Position numbers and translations under genes: made by a program
Shown: positions 26,938-36,173 of the stretch, one piece after another
How the letters are laid out: every line of letters starts with the position of its first letter
Numbering within the stretch: position 1 is the stretch's first letter
NCBI RefSeq assembly: GCF_002277895.1
Contig: NZ_CP022998.1
Location: 1,469,501 to 1,533,500 of the forward strand
Length of the DNA: 64,000 nt
DNA from: Rhizobium sp. 11515TR
Lineage (GTDB): Bacteria > Pseudomonadota > Alphaproteobacteria > Rhizobiales > Rhizobiaceae
Direction of reading: 5' to 3'
The notes under the pieces: model-generated
What the model was told of the DNA's origin: nothing
What the model saw: only the letters and a program-made list of their open reading frames with translations
Databases searched by the model: none

Positions 26938-28095
26938 TCAAAGCAGCGACAACTGGACGCCGCTGCCATCGGGCGGCACGAACAGGTCGTCGCGCAATGC
27001 GATATTGCGGCGCGTAAGTTCTAGCCGGCGCGTCGCCATCTCGAAGCGGCGGCTGATCTGCCAGGCATAGGGCCCGGCACCCTTCATGCGCTTGCCGAAC
27101 TCCGCATCGTAATCCTTGCCGCCGCGCATCGAGCGGATCAGCGACATGACGTGGCGATAGCGATCCGGATAATGCTGCAGCAGCCAATCGCGAAAGAGCG
27201 GGCTCACCTCCAGCGGCAGCCGCAGGATGACATAGCTTGCCTCCTGCGCGCCTGCGGCCTTGCCGGCGTCGAGGATACGCTCGATTTCATGATCGTTGAG
27301 GGCAGGGATAATCGGCGCCACCATGATCGCGGTGCGGATGCCGGCCTCGTTCAAAGCCTGGATCGCCTCCAGCCGCCGTGGCGGTGTCGCTGCCCGTGGC
27401 TCCATGGTGCGCGCCAGCTTGCGGTCGAGCGTCGTCACCGACAGCCCAACCCGCACCAGGTTCTTGGCGGCCATCTCCTTCAGAATATCGATATCGCGCA
27501 TGACCAGCGCCGACTTGGTGACAATGGCAACCGGATGGTTCGCCCGGTTCAGCACTTCGAGGATCTGGCGCATGATCCGCCATTCCTTCTCGATCGGCTG
27601 ATAGGGGTCGGTATTGGTGCCGATGGCAATCACGCGCGGCTTGTAGCCGGGCTTTGCCAGTTCGCGCTCCAGAAGCTTGGCGGCATCCGGCTTGGCAAAC
27701 AGCTTCGATTCGAAATCCAGCCCGGCAGACAGCCCCATATAGGCATGCGTCGGCCGCGCGAAGCAGTAGATGCAGCCGTGCTCGCAGCCGCGATAAGGGT
27801 TGATCGATCGGTCGAAGGGAATATCGGGAGATTCGTTGCGGGTAATGGCCGTGCGCGGCTTCTCCACCTGCACTTCGGTCTTGAAGGGCGGCAACTCTTC
27901 CCAGCTTTGCCAGCCGTCGTCGAAGGCTTCGCGCTGCTGCGGCTCGAACCGGCCGCTCGGGTTCAATCCGGCGCCGCGCCCACGCCGGCGCTCGACGTCG
28001 ACCCTGAGACCGGCATCGGCGATCAAAGCATTGGCAACATCTGCCGTATTGGCAGGCGCGAAAGCGGCCTGCCCTGCAAGGGACTGCTCGTTCAT
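26938..28095 (-). CDS. PA0069-family radical SAM protein (spore photoproduct lyase-like)
   Basis: A 385-residue radical SAM enzyme. The 4Fe-4S binding motif is CEHGCIYC (C104, C108, C111), after NPYRGCEHG, as in PA0069 and related to spore photoproduct lyase. SKLFAKPDAAKLLERELAKP and GTNTDPYQPIEKEWRIMRQI follow in the barrel. The N-terminal 60 residues are basic and Gly/Arg-rich. A LexA-type box 72-86 nt upstream suggests DNA damage control, which would fit a repair role, but the substrate is unknown. rnhB is about 100 nt downstream on the same strand. Confidence 0.88.
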   Translation of the reverse strand: MNEQSLAGQAAFAPANTADVANALIADAGLRVDVERRRGRGAGLNPSGRFEPQQREAFDDGWQSWEELPPFKTEVQVEKPRTAITRNESPDIPFDRSINPYRGCEHGCIYCFARPTHAYMGLSAGLDFESKLFAKPDAAKLLERELAKPGYKPRVIAIGTNTDPYQPIEKEWRIMRQILEVLNRANHPVAIVTKSALVMRDIDILKEMAAKNLVRVGLSVTTLDRKLARTMEPRAATPPRRLEAIQALNEAGIRTAIMVAPIIPALNDHEIERILDAGKAAGAQEASYVILRLPLEVSPLFRDWLLQHYPDRYRHVMSLIRSMRGGKDYDAEFGKRMKGAGPYAWQISRRFEMATRRLELTRRNIALRDDLFVPPDGSGVQLSLL

Positions 28096-28166
28096 CGGTA
28101 GCTCCAGGGCGGCTCATGCCATCGCATGTCGCGTCTAAGATGATTAAATTCCTATCCGACAAATGA

Positions 28167-28181
28167 GAACATTGCAAGAAC
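28167..28181 (-). promoter_or_regulatory. Candidate LexA (SOS) box
   Basis: On the minus strand GTTCTTGCAATGTTC is an exact GTTC-N7-GTTC, the LexA site of alphaproteobacteria, and T-rich sequence precedes it as in known boxes. It lies 72 nt upstream of the radical SAM start. A plus-strand gene starts 156 nt away on the other side. Confidence 0.6.
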
Positions 28182-28336
28182 AAAAATCCGCGACCGTCAT
28201 TTTCCATCTCATTCACGGGAAGCATTCGGCGCTGCCAGCTGTGAGAATTGTCGGCCGCTTATGATGCTTTTCTTAAACGCTCGAGCCTGAGGGTTAGGTG
28301 CTGGCAATAAATTATGCGGCGCTCTATAAATGGGCG

Positions 28337-28855
28337 ATGTTGACGGTCATCATCGAATGCCAGGATCACGAACCCGAGCTGGCGCAGACATTGGCGGCAT
28401 TGGTGGCAGGCGCGGTCGAAGGGCTGGTCAGCGACGTGGTCGTGCTCGATCACGGTTCCAGGGACGGCACATCGAAGGTGGCCGATGCTGCAGGCTGCCG
28501 CTTTTATTCGCAGTGGGATATCAAGGATATATTGCGGTCTGCGAGGGGCGAATGGTTGCTGCTGGTCGAGCCCGGCGCGCGGCCGCAAGCCGGCTGGATC
28601 GATGAGATCGCCGAATATGTCTCGCTGAATAAGGTGCCGGCGCGCTTTACAGCATCGCGCGGCTATCGTCGCCCGTTTCTGAAGCGAATCGGCCGCCGTA
28701 CGGCGCCGCTGGAACTGGGTTTGCTGCTTTCCAAGCACCAGGCGATCGCCGTCGCCAGATCGGGCATGGGGCTGGCGGAGTTCGCCAAGGGACAGAAGGG
28801 CCGACGGCTTTCAAGCGAGCTCATTCCGTCCTGGGTGGCACGCGCGGCGCGATAG
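28337..28855 (+). CDS. Small glycosyltransferase family 2-like protein
   Basis: A 172-residue protein resembling the N-terminal half of a GT-A fold glycosyltransferase: LTVIIECQDHEPELAQTLAA, then VVVLDHGSRDGTSKVADAAG and GEWLLLVEPGARPQAGWIDEI. The usual metal-binding DxD is replaced by VEPGA, and the acceptor half is missing, so activity is doubtful. The ATG at 28337 is chosen; an in-frame GTG at 28298 adds 13 residues. No partner genes for a polysaccharide pathway are nearby. Confidence 0.7.
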   Translation: MLTVIIECQDHEPELAQTLAALVAGAVEGLVSDVVVLDHGSRDGTSKVADAAGCRFYSQWDIKDILRSARGEWLLLVEPGARPQAGWIDEIAEYVSLNKVPARFTASRGYRRPFLKRIGRRTAPLELGLLLSKHQAIAVARSGMGLAEFAKGQKGRRLSSELIPSWVARAAR

Positions 28856-29031
28856 GGCCTAGCGTTCCGCAGATTCCATTTGTAAACGCGCGAATAGCTG
28901 CGATAATTTGCGTGTGGCGGCACCTTATGCGTGTCGCGTCAGGCGGCCGACCATGAAGATGCCGATATCAGGCGGAGCTGGTCAGCGGAACTCTCCTTTT
29001 TCGCCGGGATTTCGGCGAAAGGAGGTGCGTT

Positions 29032-29340
29032 ATGAAACGCACGATGCTCTACCGCCTCATAGCAACGATCTTCGTTGCAAGTGCAACTCTTTTCCCCGGC
29101 ATTGCCGCCGCTCAGGTGACCTTGGCCTGCGCTCAACGCGTCGATATCGTCGCGTTTCTTGGCAACCATCTTTCGGAAAAGCTTTCGGCCGTCGGCAAGC
29201 TCGATCAGAGCACGATTGTTGAGATCTACGCCGCCGAGGGCGGCAACTGGACACTGCTGATGAGCGATGTATCCGGCCGGAGCTGCATCATTCTTACCGG
29301 CGATTCTTGGGAATCAATTCCTGTCCTGCCGAAGGCATGA
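29032..29340 (+). CDS. Small exported protein of unknown function
   Basis: A 102-residue protein with a clear signal peptide (about 1-27, LIATIFVASATLFPGIAAAQ) and a mature part of about 75 residues with two cysteines (LACAQ and RSCIIL). It has a strong ribosome site, AAAGGAGG, 6 nt upstream. The pattern ending SCIILTGDSWESI is seen in small rhizobial periplasmic proteins, but I do not recognise a function. It converges on moaB. Confidence 0.7.
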   Translation: MKRTMLYRLIATIFVASATLFPGIAAAQVTLACAQRVDIVAFLGNHLSEKLSAVGKLDQSTIVEIYAAEGGNWTLLMSDVSGRSCIILTGDSWESIPVLPKA

Positions 29341-29371
29341 GCGGCGCACAATATCGCGGCGAGCAGAAGAT

Positions 29372-29929
29372 CTATCTCGAGCCGGCGCCGCGCTTCAGAT
29401 GCTCGTCGAGGCGCGGCATGATCTCCACGAAATTGCAGGGCATGTGACGATAGTCGAGTTGCGCCTTCAAGATGCCGTCCCATGCATCCTTGCAGGCGCC
29501 AGGCGAACCCGGCAGTACGAAAATGAAGGTGGCATTGGCCACACCGCCGGTCGCTCGTGACTGGATCGTCGCCGTGCCGATCTTGTCGTAGGAAATGCGA
29601 TGAAAGACCTCGGAAAACCCATCCATCCGCTTCTCGAACAAAGGCTCCAGCGCTTCCGGCGTAACGTCTCGGCCGGTGAAGCCAGTTCCGCCGGTGGTGA
29701 TCACGACGTCGACCGCATCATCCTTCGTCCAGGCTTCCACCTGCGCGCGGATGCGCTCTTTGTCGTCTGGCACGATGGCGCGGGCAGCAAGCCTGTGACC
29801 CGCCTCCGCAATGCGGGCAACCAGCGTATCGCCGGATTTATCGTCAGCGAGCGTGCGTGTATCGGAAACGGTCAGCACGGCGATGCCGACGGGAATGAAG
29901 GATCTTTCGTTGCCTGACGCCGCCATCAT
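29372..29929 (-). CDS. moaB: Molybdenum cofactor biosynthesis protein MoaB
   Basis: MoaB/MogA-type proteins adenylate molybdopterin before Mo insertion. The 185 residues include IAVLTVSDTRTLADDKSGD, VDVVITTGGTGFTGRDVTPE (the TTGGTG loop) and LPGSPGACKDAWDGI. The start at 29929 overlaps the ispE stop, with GGGAGAGG just upstream. A much longer open frame extends to 30442, but it runs antisense-of-frame through ispE and is not real. Coupling to ispE is by position, not pathway. Confidence 0.93.
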   Translation of the reverse strand: MMAASGNERSFIPVGIAVLTVSDTRTLADDKSGDTLVARIAEAGHRLAARAIVPDDKERIRAQVEAWTKDDAVDVVITTGGTGFTGRDVTPEALEPLFEKRMDGFSEVFHRISYDKIGTATIQSRATGGVANATFIFVLPGSPGACKDAWDGILKAQLDYRHMPCNFVEIMPRLDEHLKRGAGSR

Positions 29930-30840
29930 GCCTCTCCCGCGATCGTTTCGGTTACCTGGAAATACCAGTCCGGCCGCTGCCTGTGAAGCGAAGCGGCGGC
30001 GGCCGTCGCCTGTTCGATATCGTTGAAAATACCGAAGCACGTCGCACCGGAGCCGGACATGCGCGTCAGGATTGGGGATTCGCTTTCGATCAAGCCGGAA
30101 AGCACACCAATCTCGCCGCAGATCGAGCGCGCCGGCGGTTCGAGATCGTTGCGCAGCGTCTTGATCGTGTCGATCCATTCGCCGTGTCCCTGTGGCATCT
30201 GCGATGGAAACAAGAGCGGCGGGTTGTCCTTGCGGGTGAGCTGCCGGAACACATCTGATGTCGAGACGCCGACAAGCGGATTGCCGAGAACCATGGCAAA
30301 GGCGGGAAATTCTGGCAACAGGTCGATTGCCTCGCCGATGCCGCGCGCGACCAGCGGCTGGCTGGCAAGGCACATCGGCACATCGGCGCCAAGCTTCAAG
30401 GCGATGGTCTTGACTGTCGCCTCCGGCAGGGTAACGCGCCATAGCCGCATCAGCCCGCGCAAGGTCGCCGCCGCATCCGCCGAGCCGCCGCCGATGCCGG
30501 ATGCGATCGGTAGATTCTTTTCCAGATGAATATGGACTGAGGGAGCATCGAAGCCGGAAGATTTGGCTGCCTGCCGCAAGAGATCGCGCGCCTTGAGAAC
30601 GAGATTGTCGCCGGCCTCGGCATCGGCGGAAAGCAACGGGCCAAACCGTCCGGAAAGGCTGAAATCATCATCCTCGCTTGCGCGAAAGAAAAGACGGTCG
30701 CCATAGCGGGCAAAGCTGACGAGCATGTCGAGCAAATGATAGCCATCGGCTCGGCGGCCCGTAACATGCAGTGCAAGATTGATCTTTGCGGGCGCCTCTT
30801 CCGTGAGGTCGAAAGCGCCCGCAGCCAAGATCGTGCTCAT
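29926..30840 (-). CDS. ispE: 4-diphosphocytidyl-2-C-methyl-D-erythritol kinase
   Basis: IspE phosphorylates the 2-hydroxyl of CDP-methylerythritol in the MEP isoprenoid pathway. The 304-residue GHMP kinase has EAPAKINLALHVTGRRADGY near the N-terminus (substrate site) and PIASGIGGGSADAAAT (about 111-125, ATP phosphate loop). The C-terminal RMSGSGATCFGIF is the third GHMP motif. It overlaps moaB by 4 nt and follows the TPR gene by 6 nt on the same strand. Its isoprenoid products feed the prenyl synthase upstream of the TPR gene. Confidence 0.95.
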   Translation of the reverse strand: MSTILAAGAFDLTEEAPAKINLALHVTGRRADGYHLLDMLVSFARYGDRLFFRASEDDDFSLSGRFGPLLSADAEAGDNLVLKARDLLRQAAKSSGFDAPSVHIHLEKNLPIASGIGGGSADAAATLRGLMRLWRVTLPEATVKTIALKLGADVPMCLASQPLVARGIGEAIDLLPEFPAFAMVLGNPLVGVSTSDVFRQLTRKDNPPLLFPSQMPQGHGEWIDTIKTLRNDLEPPARSICGEIGVLSGLIESESPILTRMSGSGATCFGIFNDIEQATAAAASLHRQRPDWYFQVTETIAGEA

Positions 30841-30846
30841 GGAATC

Positions 30847-32703
30847 TTAGGACTTCTTGTCGACCGGCACCGGAGCGTTCGTGTCGGGCGAGGGCGCGGG
30901 TGCTGGATCGGGCAGCTTGCTCTTGTCGACGGTCTTCGGATCGTTGTCGAGCGGCGGCAAGCCCTTCTCGACCTTTTCCTTGATCTTCGGAATATCGGCC
31001 TCTTCCGGCTTCGAAGCGAGCGCCCGATTCCATTGGTAGACGGCTTCGAGCTTGCGATTGACGCGCCAATAGGCGTCGCCGAGGTGGTCATTGATGGTCG
31101 GGTCGCCGGCCTTCAACTGTGCTGCCCGTTCCAGCTCGCTTACGGCATCGTCGAAGCGGTTGAGGCGGAAATAGGCCCAGCCAAGGGAATCGACGATATA
31201 GCCGTCGTCCGGCCTGAGATCGACGGCCTTCTTGATCATGTCCAGACCCTGGTCGAGGTTCATGTTCATGTCGACCCAGGAATAGCCGAGATAGTTCAGA
31301 ACCTGCGGCTGATCCGGATTGAGTTCGAGGGCCTTCTTGAAGTTCGGCTCTGCATCCGCCCACTTCTTCAGCCGCTCATAGGCAATGCCGCGCTGAAAGA
31401 ACACGGCCCAATCGCTGCGCTTCGGCACGGGGCCGATGATCTGCACGGCCTTGTCGTAATTGTCAGCCATGGACTGAAAGTCCTTGGCGTCGGAAAGCAC
31501 GCTGCCATAGGCGAGATAGCTGCGGACATCGTTCGGATCGGAATCGATCAGCGCCTTCAGATGCTTGCGTGCATCTTCGACCTTGCCAGACTGGGCGAGC
31601 GCAAGGCCGAGCTGCAGCTCGGAGATGCGGGCCATCGGCGAGTCATCGGGCACCTTCTTGTAGAAGCCGATCGCGCGATCGGTCTGCTCCTGCTTTTCGG
31701 CCAGGCCGCCGAGCAGCACCAGCGTATCGGCTGCCTTGGGGTCGAGGGAGTTGGCGATCTGCAGGTAGAGCGAGACGACATCCTCGGCACCATCGCGGTT
31801 CAGCGCGGCGCCGATGGTGAAGAGCACGGCGGCCGCACCCTCGCTGGCATTGATGACCTGCTGGTTCGGCGTATCGCCCTTGCTGATGCTGTCGCGCAGC
31901 GCATTCAGCGGCGCATAATTGCTGACGAGATTGTCGCCGACGGAGATCGCATCCAGCGCCTTCTGCTTGTCGCCGGCCTTGGCTTCGAGGCGCGCAAGCG
32001 CCATGACGGCGCGCATGAAGGTGTCCGGTGCGGTCGCGCCGCCAGTCTTGTCGAGGATGGCATCGTTGAGATGCGAGCGTGCCGACTTCAGGTCGCCCAG
32101 CGTCAGTGCAATGGCGCCGGCATGATAGTTCTTGAAGATGTTGAACCAATCCGGGCCCTTCATCTTGTCGATCATCGAGATCGCTTCCTTGCCGCGGCCG
32201 GATCCGGCGCGCGCCCAGGCGGCGAGCAGGTTGGTCATCATTCGGTCGAGATCGTTCGGACCGTTATATTTGAGGATTTCCTGCGCGGTGCGGTATTCAT
32301 GGCGGCGGATGGCGTCCATGCCGCGCACGATCGTCGTGACACGCTCGACCGAAGGATCGCTCTTCAACTCGTTGGCGTATTTGACGCCTTCTTCCAGATT
32401 GCCGTTCAGCAGCAGCGAGATCATGAGCCGCTGGCGAATTTCCGGATTGCTCGGATCGATCATCAGCGCCTTTTTGTAGAGCGCAATGGCAGTATCGTAG
32501 TCATGATCGACATCTGCGGTACGGGCGGCGAGGAACGCGCCTGCGAACGTATCGACACTATCCGGATCGAAAGAAGTGACCGGAGCACTGGCCTCCGGCG
32601 CTGCCGGCTTATCCTCTGCGCGCGCGCCAGTCAGGGCGGACACCGAAAGGATTGCCGCCAAGGCTACGCCCGAAAGGAAACGGATGGCAAGTCTCTGCCG
32701 CAT
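30847..32703 (-). CDS. Exported tetratricopeptide repeat protein
   Basis: A 618-residue protein with a signal peptide (about 1-28, FLSGVALAAILSVSALTGARA) and many TPR units. The clearest repeats are in the C-terminal half, for example KALELNPDQPQVLNYLGYSW and KAVDLRPDDGYIVDSLGWAY. It ends in a Pro/Asp/Lys-rich tail (about 590-618). The ATG at 32703 follows AAAGG by 7 nt; upstream ATGs are less well placed. TPR arrays mediate protein contacts, probably in the periplasm. It precedes ispE by 6 nt. Confidence 0.88.
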   Translation of the reverse strand: MRQRLAIRFLSGVALAAILSVSALTGARAEDKPAAPEASAPVTSFDPDSVDTFAGAFLAARTADVDHDYDTAIALYKKALMIDPSNPEIRQRLMISLLLNGNLEEGVKYANELKSDPSVERVTTIVRGMDAIRRHEYRTAQEILKYNGPNDLDRMMTNLLAAWARAGSGRGKEAISMIDKMKGPDWFNIFKNYHAGAIALTLGDLKSARSHLNDAILDKTGGATAPDTFMRAVMALARLEAKAGDKQKALDAISVGDNLVSNYAPLNALRDSISKGDTPNQQVINASEGAAAVLFTIGAALNRDGAEDVVSLYLQIANSLDPKAADTLVLLGGLAEKQEQTDRAIGFYKKVPDDSPMARISELQLGLALAQSGKVEDARKHLKALIDSDPNDVRSYLAYGSVLSDAKDFQSMADNYDKAVQIIGPVPKRSDWAVFFQRGIAYERLKKWADAEPNFKKALELNPDQPQVLNYLGYSWVDMNMNLDQGLDMIKKAVDLRPDDGYIVDSLGWAYFRLNRFDDAVSELERAAQLKAGDPTINDHLGDAYWRVNRKLEAVYQWNRALASKPEEADIPKIKEKVEKGLPPLDNDPKTVDKSKLPDPAPAPSPDTNAPVPVDKKS

Positions 32704-32827
32704 TAGAAAGCCTTTCATCAAGGGAATGGCCGGCGACTTCGCCGGCGGCACAACGCACTCGTGTCAACTGATTCACAACAGGATGGCTTTTTTGAAGCGG
32801 CCCTGCAACAAATTCAGGCCGCCGCTA

Positions 32828-33844
32828 TCAATTAACGCGTTCGATGCAGAAATCGATCACTTCCAGAAGTGCCGATTTCCAGGGCGTTTCCGGCAATGGC
32901 GCCAAGGCGTCGCGGGCAATGGTGCCGTAGTGTACGGCGCGGGCAATTGTGTCAGCCAGCGCGCCGTATTTCGTGATTAGGCCGAGGGCCTTTTCGAGAT
33001 TCTCGTCGCTGTTATCGCCGGTTTCGATGGCCTCACGCCAGAAGGCGCGTTCCTTCTCGGTGCCGCGGCGATAGGCCAGAATCACCGGAAGCGTGATCTT
33101 GCCCTCGCGGAAATCGTCGCCGACATTCTTGCCGAGATCGGCAGCCTTGCCGCCGTAATCGAGCGCATCGTCGACGAGCTGGAAGGCGAGGCCGAGATTG
33201 GTGCCGTAGGACTTCAGCGCATTGCGCTCCGCCTTGCCGGCATTGGCGACGATCGGGCCGACTTCGGCTGCGGCGGCAAAAAGCGCTGCGGTCTTGGCGC
33301 GGATGACCGAGAGATAATCGTCTTCCGTCGTCTCCATGTTCTTGGAAACGGAAAGCTGCAGCACCTCGCCTTCGGCGATGACGCAGGCCGCCGAAGAGAG
33401 CACGTCGAGCGCTTCGAGTGAGCCGACTTCCACCATCATGCGGAAAGCCTGGCCGAGCAGGAAGTCACCGACCAGCACGCTTGCCTGGTTGCCCCAGATC
33501 ATCCGGGCTGTGGACTTGCCGCGGCGCAGATCGCTTTCGTCGACCACATCGTCGTGCAGCAGCGTCGCTGTGTGCAGGAATTCGACCGATGTCGCGAGCT
33601 TAATGTGATTGTCGCCCTGATAGCCGTAAAGAGCGGCGGAGGCGATGGTCAGCATCGGCCGCAAACGCTTGCCGCCGGAGGAGATCAGATGCTCCGCAAC
33701 CTCGGGGATCATCTGCACATCGGAGCCCGCCTTGGACAGGATAAGCTGATTGACGCGTTCCATGTCCGCCTTGGTCAGGTCCACCAATGGCTTGATGGAT
33801 GCCAGTTTATTCTTGCTTTCTTCCAGCGGTATCACGACGCCCAA
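32828..33844 (-). CDS. ispB: All-trans polyprenyl diphosphate synthase (ubiquinone side chain)
   Basis: A trans-prenyl elongase that makes the ubiquinone side chain; rhizobia use Q10, so decaprenyl diphosphate is the probable product. The 338 residues contain the first aspartate-rich motif LLHDDVVDESDLRRGK (D98, D99, D102) and the second, FQLVDDALDYGG. SSGGKRLRPML binds the diphosphate. The start is TTG (LGVVIPLEES), 9 nt after AGGAG; an earlier TTG at 33880 is less likely. ubiA, which uses this product, is also in the window. Confidence 0.92.
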   Translation of the reverse strand: MGVVIPLEESKNKLASIKPLVDLTKADMERVNQLILSKAGSDVQMIPEVAEHLISSGGKRLRPMLTIASAALYGYQGDNHIKLATSVEFLHTATLLHDDVVDESDLRRGKSTARMIWGNQASVLVGDFLLGQAFRMMVEVGSLEALDVLSSAACVIAEGEVLQLSVSKNMETTEDDYLSVIRAKTAALFAAAAEVGPIVANAGKAERNALKSYGTNLGLAFQLVDDALDYGGKAADLGKNVGDDFREGKITLPVILAYRRGTEKERAFWREAIETGDNSDENLEKALGLITKYGALADTIARAVHYGTIARDALAPLPETPWKSALLEVIDFCIERVN

Positions 33845-33952
33845 CGATCCGGACTCCTGTTCATTTCCTGCAAAGCACAATAAGAAGGGGCGAAAGAGGC
33901 GGCAAGAGGCGAATTGTCTCGTCGCGTAAATTTGACAGGAATTCTAAGGCTT

Positions 33953-34183
33953 ATGCACGAGCTGATCCGCACCAACGACCCGGTCCTCCTCTCATTCGCG
34001 GAGAGTCTGATGAAGGATGCAGGAATCCATTGCCTGGTGGCGGATCAGGCGATGAGCGTTCTGGAAGGTTCGCTCGGCATGCTGCCTCGACGCTTTCTGG
34101 TGGAGGAAGAGCGTGCCGATCTGGCCCGTCGCATCCTCATCGATGCCGGTCTCGGTGACGAGTTGCGCCCGGTGCGGACCTGA
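33953..34183 (+). CDS. DUF2007 domain-containing protein
   Basis: A 76-residue protein starting MHELIRTNDPVLLSFAESLM. The content (DAGIHCLVADQAMSVLEGSL, then RFLVEEERADLARRIL) fits DUF2007, a small ferredoxin-like fold proposed to act in signalling. The ATG at 33953 follows AAGG; an upstream in-frame start is less likely. It ends 8 nt before the methyltransferase gene, so the two are co-transcribed, away from the divergent prenyl synthase. Confidence 0.8.
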   Translation: MHELIRTNDPVLLSFAESLMKDAGIHCLVADQAMSVLEGSLGMLPRRFLVEEERADLARRILIDAGLGDELRPVRT

Positions 34184-34191
34184 GGTCGGCC

Positions 34192-34968
34192 ATGACCGGC
34201 AAGTCCTCCGAAACCATCGATGCCTTCCACCGCGGCGCTTTCCATGTCGTGCAGCCGAAGGGCAGGGGGCACCGCTCCGGCATGGATGCCATGTTGCTGG
34301 CGGCACTCGTCGCAGATGAGCGAATGATCCGGGTGGCGGATCTCGGTGCAGGTGCTGGAGCAGCCGGAATGGCCGTGGCCTCGAGACTCGATCGGGCGGA
34401 GGTCGTGTTGTTCGAGCGCTCGCCCGATATGACCGAGTTCGCACGCAAGAGCCTTTCGTTGCGGGAAAACGCCCGATTTGCCGACCGCGTCTCGGTCATC
34501 GAAGCCGATGTCACGCTGACCGGCAAAGACCGCAATGAAGCAGGCCTTGTCGACGACAGCTTTCATCATGTCATCATGAACCCGCCCTTCAACGATGCCA
34601 GCGACCGGCTGACGCCCGATGCCTTGAAGGCGGAGGCGCATGCCATGACGGATGGCCTATTCGAGAAATGGATCCGCACGGCAGGCGCGATCATGATCCC
34701 CGGCGGCCAGCTCTCGCTGATCGCCCGGCCGGAGTCGATCGGCGAGATCATAGCCGCCTGCGGCCGCCGCTTCGGCGGCATTGAAATCACGCCGATCCAT
34801 CCCCGCGAAGGCGAGAGTGCGGTGCGTATCCTGGTGACCGCGATCAAGGGTTCGAGGGCGAGGCTTGCGCTGCGCGCGCCTTTGATCATGCACGGTGAAG
34901 GGACGCATAAATTCACCGATTTTGTCGATGATATGAACAACGGCCGCGCTTCGTATCCGCGCCGATAG
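34192..34968 (+). CDS. TrmN6-like tRNA1(Val) adenine-N6 methyltransferase
   Basis: A 258-residue SAM-dependent methyltransferase. The SAM loop is VADLGAGAGAAGMAVA (about 48-62) and the N6-adenine signature NPPF occurs in VIMNPPFNDAS near 128. The N-terminus FHRGAFHVVQPKGRGHRSGM, then DAMLLAA, matches the YfiC/TrmN6 family that modifies A37 of tRNA1(Val). RNA versus protein substrate specificity is by family resemblance. It follows DUF2007 by 8 nt. Confidence 0.85.
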   Translation: MTGKSSETIDAFHRGAFHVVQPKGRGHRSGMDAMLLAALVADERMIRVADLGAGAGAAGMAVASRLDRAEVVLFERSPDMTEFARKSLSLRENARFADRVSVIEADVTLTGKDRNEAGLVDDSFHHVIMNPPFNDASDRLTPDALKAEAHAMTDGLFEKWIRTAGAIMIPGGQLSLIARPESIGEIIAACGRRFGGIEITPIHPREGESAVRILVTAIKGSRARLALRAPLIMHGEGTHKFTDFVDDMNNGRASYPRR

Positions 34969-35077
34969 CCATTCGGCCGCCCTCAGCGTCAGAGCATCAA
35001 ATACGATCCGCAATATTGCGTTTGCCATTTCCATGCATACATCACGGGCAACAAACATCATGAAACAGGGATGACGA

Positions 35078-35938
35078 ATGGTTGGGTTCTTGAGACGCAT
35101 GCTTCCGAAGCGCTTCCGCAAGGAGGAGGTGATCGTCCCTGTCGTCCGCCTGAGCGGCGTCATCTCTTCCGGTGGAGGGCCGCTGCGGCAATCGCTGAAT
35201 CTTGCTGGCTCATCCCAGGCTCTTGAAAAAGCCTTCGGCATGAAGACGGCGCCCGCCGTCGCAATCGTCGTCAACTCGCCAGGTGGCTCTCCGGTCCAGT
35301 CTCGGATGATTTACAATCGCATCCGCGATCTGGCCGCCGAGAAAAACAAGAAGGTGCTGGTCTTCGTCGAGGATGTCGCAGCCTCCGGCGGGTATATGAT
35401 TGCGCTGGCGGGTGACGAGATCATCGCCGACGCCACCTCCATCGTCGGTTCGATCGGCGTCGTCTCAGGCGGCTTCGGATTTCCGGAACTGTTGAAGAAG
35501 ATCGGCATTGAGCGCCGCGTCTATACCGCTGGCGAAAACAAGGCGATCCTCGATCCCTTCCAGCCGGAGAAGGAGAAGGACATCGAATATCTGAAGAGCC
35601 TGCAGCTGGAGATCCACAAGGTCTTCATCGACATGGTGCTCGAGCGTCGTACAGGAAAACTCTCGGCTGACGAAACGGTGTTCTCCGGCCTGTTCTGGAC
35701 CGGCAGCCGCGGGCTGGAGCTCGGCCTGATCGATAGCCTCGGCGATATGCGCCAGGAATTGCGGAAGCGCTTCGGTGACAAGGTCAAGCCGACGCTGATC
35801 ACCACGCCGCGCAGCCTCTTCGGCCGCAAGGCTCCGGGCATTTCATTGGGAGGCATCGATAACCTCGGCGCGGGGCTCGCATCCGGACTTGCAGAAGCAG
35901 CAGAGGAAAGGGCATTGTGGAGCCGGTACGGATTGTAA
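35078..35938 (+). CDS. S49-family peptidase (SppA/SohB-like)
   Basis: A 286-residue serine protease of the signal peptide peptidase A class. Residues 60-145 hold the core: VAIVVNSPGGSPVQSRMIYN, then VEDVAASGGYMIALAGDEI and SIVGSIGVVSGG, the usual S49 signature. No clear N-terminal membrane anchor is visible, unlike SppA, so it may be a soluble form that associates with the small membrane protein encoded next. The length matches short single-domain members. Confidence 0.9.
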   Translation: MVGFLRRMLPKRFRKEEVIVPVVRLSGVISSGGGPLRQSLNLAGSSQALEKAFGMKTAPAVAIVVNSPGGSPVQSRMIYNRIRDLAAEKNKKVLVFVEDVAASGGYMIALAGDEIIADATSIVGSIGVVSGGFGFPELLKKIGIERRVYTAGENKAILDPFQPEKEKDIEYLKSLQLEIHKVFIDMVLERRTGKLSADETVFSGLFWTGSRGLELGLIDSLGDMRQELRKRFGDKVKPTLITTPRSLFGRKAPGISLGGIDNLGAGLASGLAEAAEERALWSRYGL

Positions 35939-35954
35939 GCGGGAGCGCTGGGTA

Positions 35955-36146
35955 ATGCCCCAGATCATCTTCTTTGTCGTCGCCGTCGGCGGCCTTTGGC
36001 TGCTCTATCGGCGTTTCGTGCGCGATGCCCAGCGGCTCGCCGAAAAATCCCGCCGCGCCGAAACGGAACGCCGTACCGGCGCGATGGGAACGCTGGTCAA
36101 GGACCCGAAAACCGGCGAGTATCATGTGAAGCGCGAGGATGAGTAA
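35955..36146 (+). CDS. Small single-span membrane protein
   Basis: A 63-residue protein with an N-terminal membrane segment (about 2-19, QIIFFVVAVGGLWLLYRRF) and a basic cytoplasmic tail that ends TLVKDPKTGEYHVKREDE. The tail resembles small proteins with a PxxxxYHV-like C-terminus found near S49 peptidases in rhizobia. The ATG at 35955 is 16 nt after the peptidase stop, so the two are probably one unit. Function unknown. Confidence 0.7.
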   Translation: MPQIIFFVVAVGGLWLLYRRFVRDAQRLAEKSRRAETERRTGAMGTLVKDPKTGEYHVKREDE

Positions 36147-36173
36147 GTCAAATTGCTTCGTTCGTGAGTTTTT

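Noticed and set aside
29372..30442. 356-codon frame that would make a larger MoaB
   Set aside because: The upstream 170 codons run out of frame through ispE. MoaB starts at 29929 with a ribosome site and family match.
30736..32706. 656-codon plus-strand frame over ispE and the TPR gene
   Set aside because: Antisense shadow of the TPR gene with no recognisable protein features.
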